DNA of 15,463 bases, from assembly GCA_051006215.1 (NCBI GenBank), contig JBPCIO010000281.1, positions 1 to 15,463 on the forward strand, written 5' to 3'. The notes under the pieces were generated by a model. It did no database searches and was not told where the DNA came from. It saw nothing but the letters and a program-made list of their open reading frames with translations. The DNA is from CF-72 sp051006215 (GTDB lineage Bacteria > Chloroflexota > UBA6077 > CF-72). The position numbers were made by a program, and so were the translations under genes. Below, piece by piece: positions 14,467 to 15,463 of the stretch. How positions within the stretch are numbered: the first letter of the stretch is position 1; every line of letters begins with the position of its first letter.

Positions 14467-15463
14467 TCAACCTATGGGCGCGTCGTTGGTGGTCGGCTCA
14501 GACGCCGCCTGGGGCGCCTGGCTCAATCGCAAGGTATACGCTTGAGTCGGGTCCGGGTCGCGTCCGGCATCCACATGGACGTAGAGGTAGTAATTTCCCG
14601 TCGGGAGGGTCTGCTCCAGATGCTCGGGTGAGGTGCCTTCCTGAGTCGATTGGGCGCGGACGGCCCCGCTGTCGTCGACCAGGTACAGGTCGTAGTCTGC
14701 TGGCAGTTCGGTAAGGTCAACCACGACATCGGTTGGCGAGTTGGAGACCGAGAAACGGTACGCGTCGCTCTGCCCCTGGTCGCGTAGGAAACCTGCCACG
14801 GGCACGTTCAGCCGCAACGGGCACGCCGTAACCGGATCTACTGCCGGCCCAACGCACACCGGGCGGTCCAGAGCCATATCCGGCGCATCAACTTGTGGCC
14901 CAATCCAGGCCGCCACGCGATCGCCCAACAAGGCCCAGTGGTATAGACCATCTGGATCGGCGACAAAGCTCGGCGTGCCGACTGCGCATTCGAGATAGGC
15001 CAGCCCGGTCGAGGTTCGTTGCTGCTGATCGTCGCAGCCAGCGGAACCGGCTACGGCATGTTCGTCCTCCAGAGGGTTGCCAATCAGCGTTCCGAGCGCC
15101 TGCTGAAGGTCGGCGAAGTCGCCGCCGATCGAAAACACCGGCAAGCCGGCCGCAGGCGCCTCAGCCTGCACGCCTGCCACCTGAGGCGGTAGCGGCGCTG
15201 CGGGTGCCGGCGCGGTAATTGGCACAGGTGGAACAAATGCTGCTTTTGCAGGCGCGGGTGTTACCGACGCCGATGTCGGCGTCGGCGTCCGCGTGGGACG
15301 AGGGCGCGAGGAGGACGACGAGGAAGAGGGCGGGGAGCTTGTCGATGTCGGGGCAGGTGGGACGGGCGTGTTTGAAGGCGCACGCGTTGCCACGACCGGG
15401 GGCGGGGGAGTTGGCGTCGCGGGTGCTGGTGTCGGCAGAGGAGACGCGGGCAGGGGTGTGGGT
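14467..15463 (-). CDS. Probable exported protein with Pro-rich linker and PPC-like domain, 5' end cut
   Basis: An open frame of 331 codons runs from the right edge to the TGA at 14467. The GTG at 15393 is unlikely to be the start because the same proline-rich composition continues upstream to the edge. Visible residues 1-100 are a Pro/Thr/Ser/Ala linker with a run of seven serines. Residues ~105-215 form a small domain with four cysteines (143, 159, 203, 214), able to form two disulfides; I do not recognise it. Residues ~217-314 resemble the bacterial pre-peptidase C-terminal (PPC) beta-sandwich: a DAYRFSV core, then DLTELPADYDLYLVD and LPTGNYYLYVHV. This layout is typical of proteins with their C-terminal part outside the membrane. 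The N-terminal domain lies outside the window. Confidence 0.75.
   Translation of the reverse strand, partial: PTPLPASPLPTPAPATPTPPPPVVATRAPSNTPVPPAPTSTSSPPSSSSSSSRPRPTRTPTPTSASVTPAPAKAAFVPPVPITAPAPAAPLPPQVAGVQAEAPAAGLPVFSIGGDFADLQQALGTLIGNPLEDEHAVAGSAGCDDQQQRTSTGLAYLECAVGTPSFVADPDGLYHWALLGDRVAAWIGPQVDAPDMALDRPVCVGPAVDPVTACPLRLNVPVAGFLRDQGQSDAYRFSVSNSPTDVVVDLTELPADYDLYLVDDSGAVRAQSTQEGTSPEHLEQTLPTGNYYLYVHVDAGRDPDPTQAYTLRLSQAPQAASEPTTNDAPIG
15163..15462 (-). repeat. Low-complexity Pro/Thr/Ser-rich coding tract
   Basis: About 100 codons consist largely of Pro, Thr, Ser and Ala, including TRTPTPTS and a seven-serine run near 15308-15328. On the plus strand part of this is a purine-rich stretch (gaggaggacgacgaggaag). 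No exact tandem unit is seen. It encodes a flexible linker. Confidence 0.6.

Noticed and set aside
15295..15345. Purine-rich stretch as a phase-variable repeat
   Set aside because: No regular repeat unit or homopolymer; it is the reverse of Ser/Pro codons in a linker.
1..15463. CRISPR array, tRNA, insertion sequence or prophage
   Set aside because: No direct-repeat series, cloverleaf-like sequence, transposase or phage gene seen; intergenic space is very small.

Overview
The window is a GC-rich bacterial chromosomal segment, packed with mostly housekeeping genes. I see no tRNA, rRNA, insertion sequence, phage gene or CRISPR array. The lineage is an inference. High GC, several GTG/TTG starts, very tight gene packing, few clear Shine-Dalgarno sites on first genes, a FabL-type enoyl reductase and a tiny COX24-like basic protein together fit a Chloroflexota-like bacterium better than Proteobacteria. 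No single marker here proves it.

Minus strand, in order of transcription (right to left). First comes osmC (11854-11408), then a FabL-type enoyl-ACP reductase (11406-10639), which probably ends at a hairpin terminator near 10608-10623. Next is a nearly continuous run: glyA (10502-9237), a membrane serine protease with an NfeD domain (9234-7837), a 107-bp gap with a candidate promoter, then gap (7729-6629), pgk (6626-5448), tpiA (5451-4690), dprA (4650-3535), topA (3527-1023) and an M24 Xaa-Pro peptidase that starts at 1026 and runs off the left edge. Neighbours overlap by 4 bp or lie 2-7 bp apart, except tpiA-dprA (39 bp). This indicates translational coupling of lower glycolysis (gap-pgk-tpiA) with DNA-processing genes (dprA-topA).

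Plus strand. A 32-codon, very basic ORF (10535-10633) fits exactly between the divergent glyA and the convergent reductase gene; it resembles the COX24/AURKAIP1 (bS22/mS38) ribosomal-protein family and is the most interesting object here. Further right, an amidase-signature enzyme (11930-13426) and a GDP-mannose 3,5-epimerase-like enzyme (13455-14456) form a two-gene unit divergent from osmC. The right edge (14467-15463, minus) holds the C-terminal part of a probably exported protein with a Pro/Thr/Ser-rich linker and a terminal PPC-like beta-sandwich domain.

Other points of interest: candidate leaderless promoters at the two divergent junctions, a perfect hairpin enclosing the dprA start, a serine hydroxymethyltransferase lacking the usual folate-site asparagines, and unusual residues in GAPDH and PGK.
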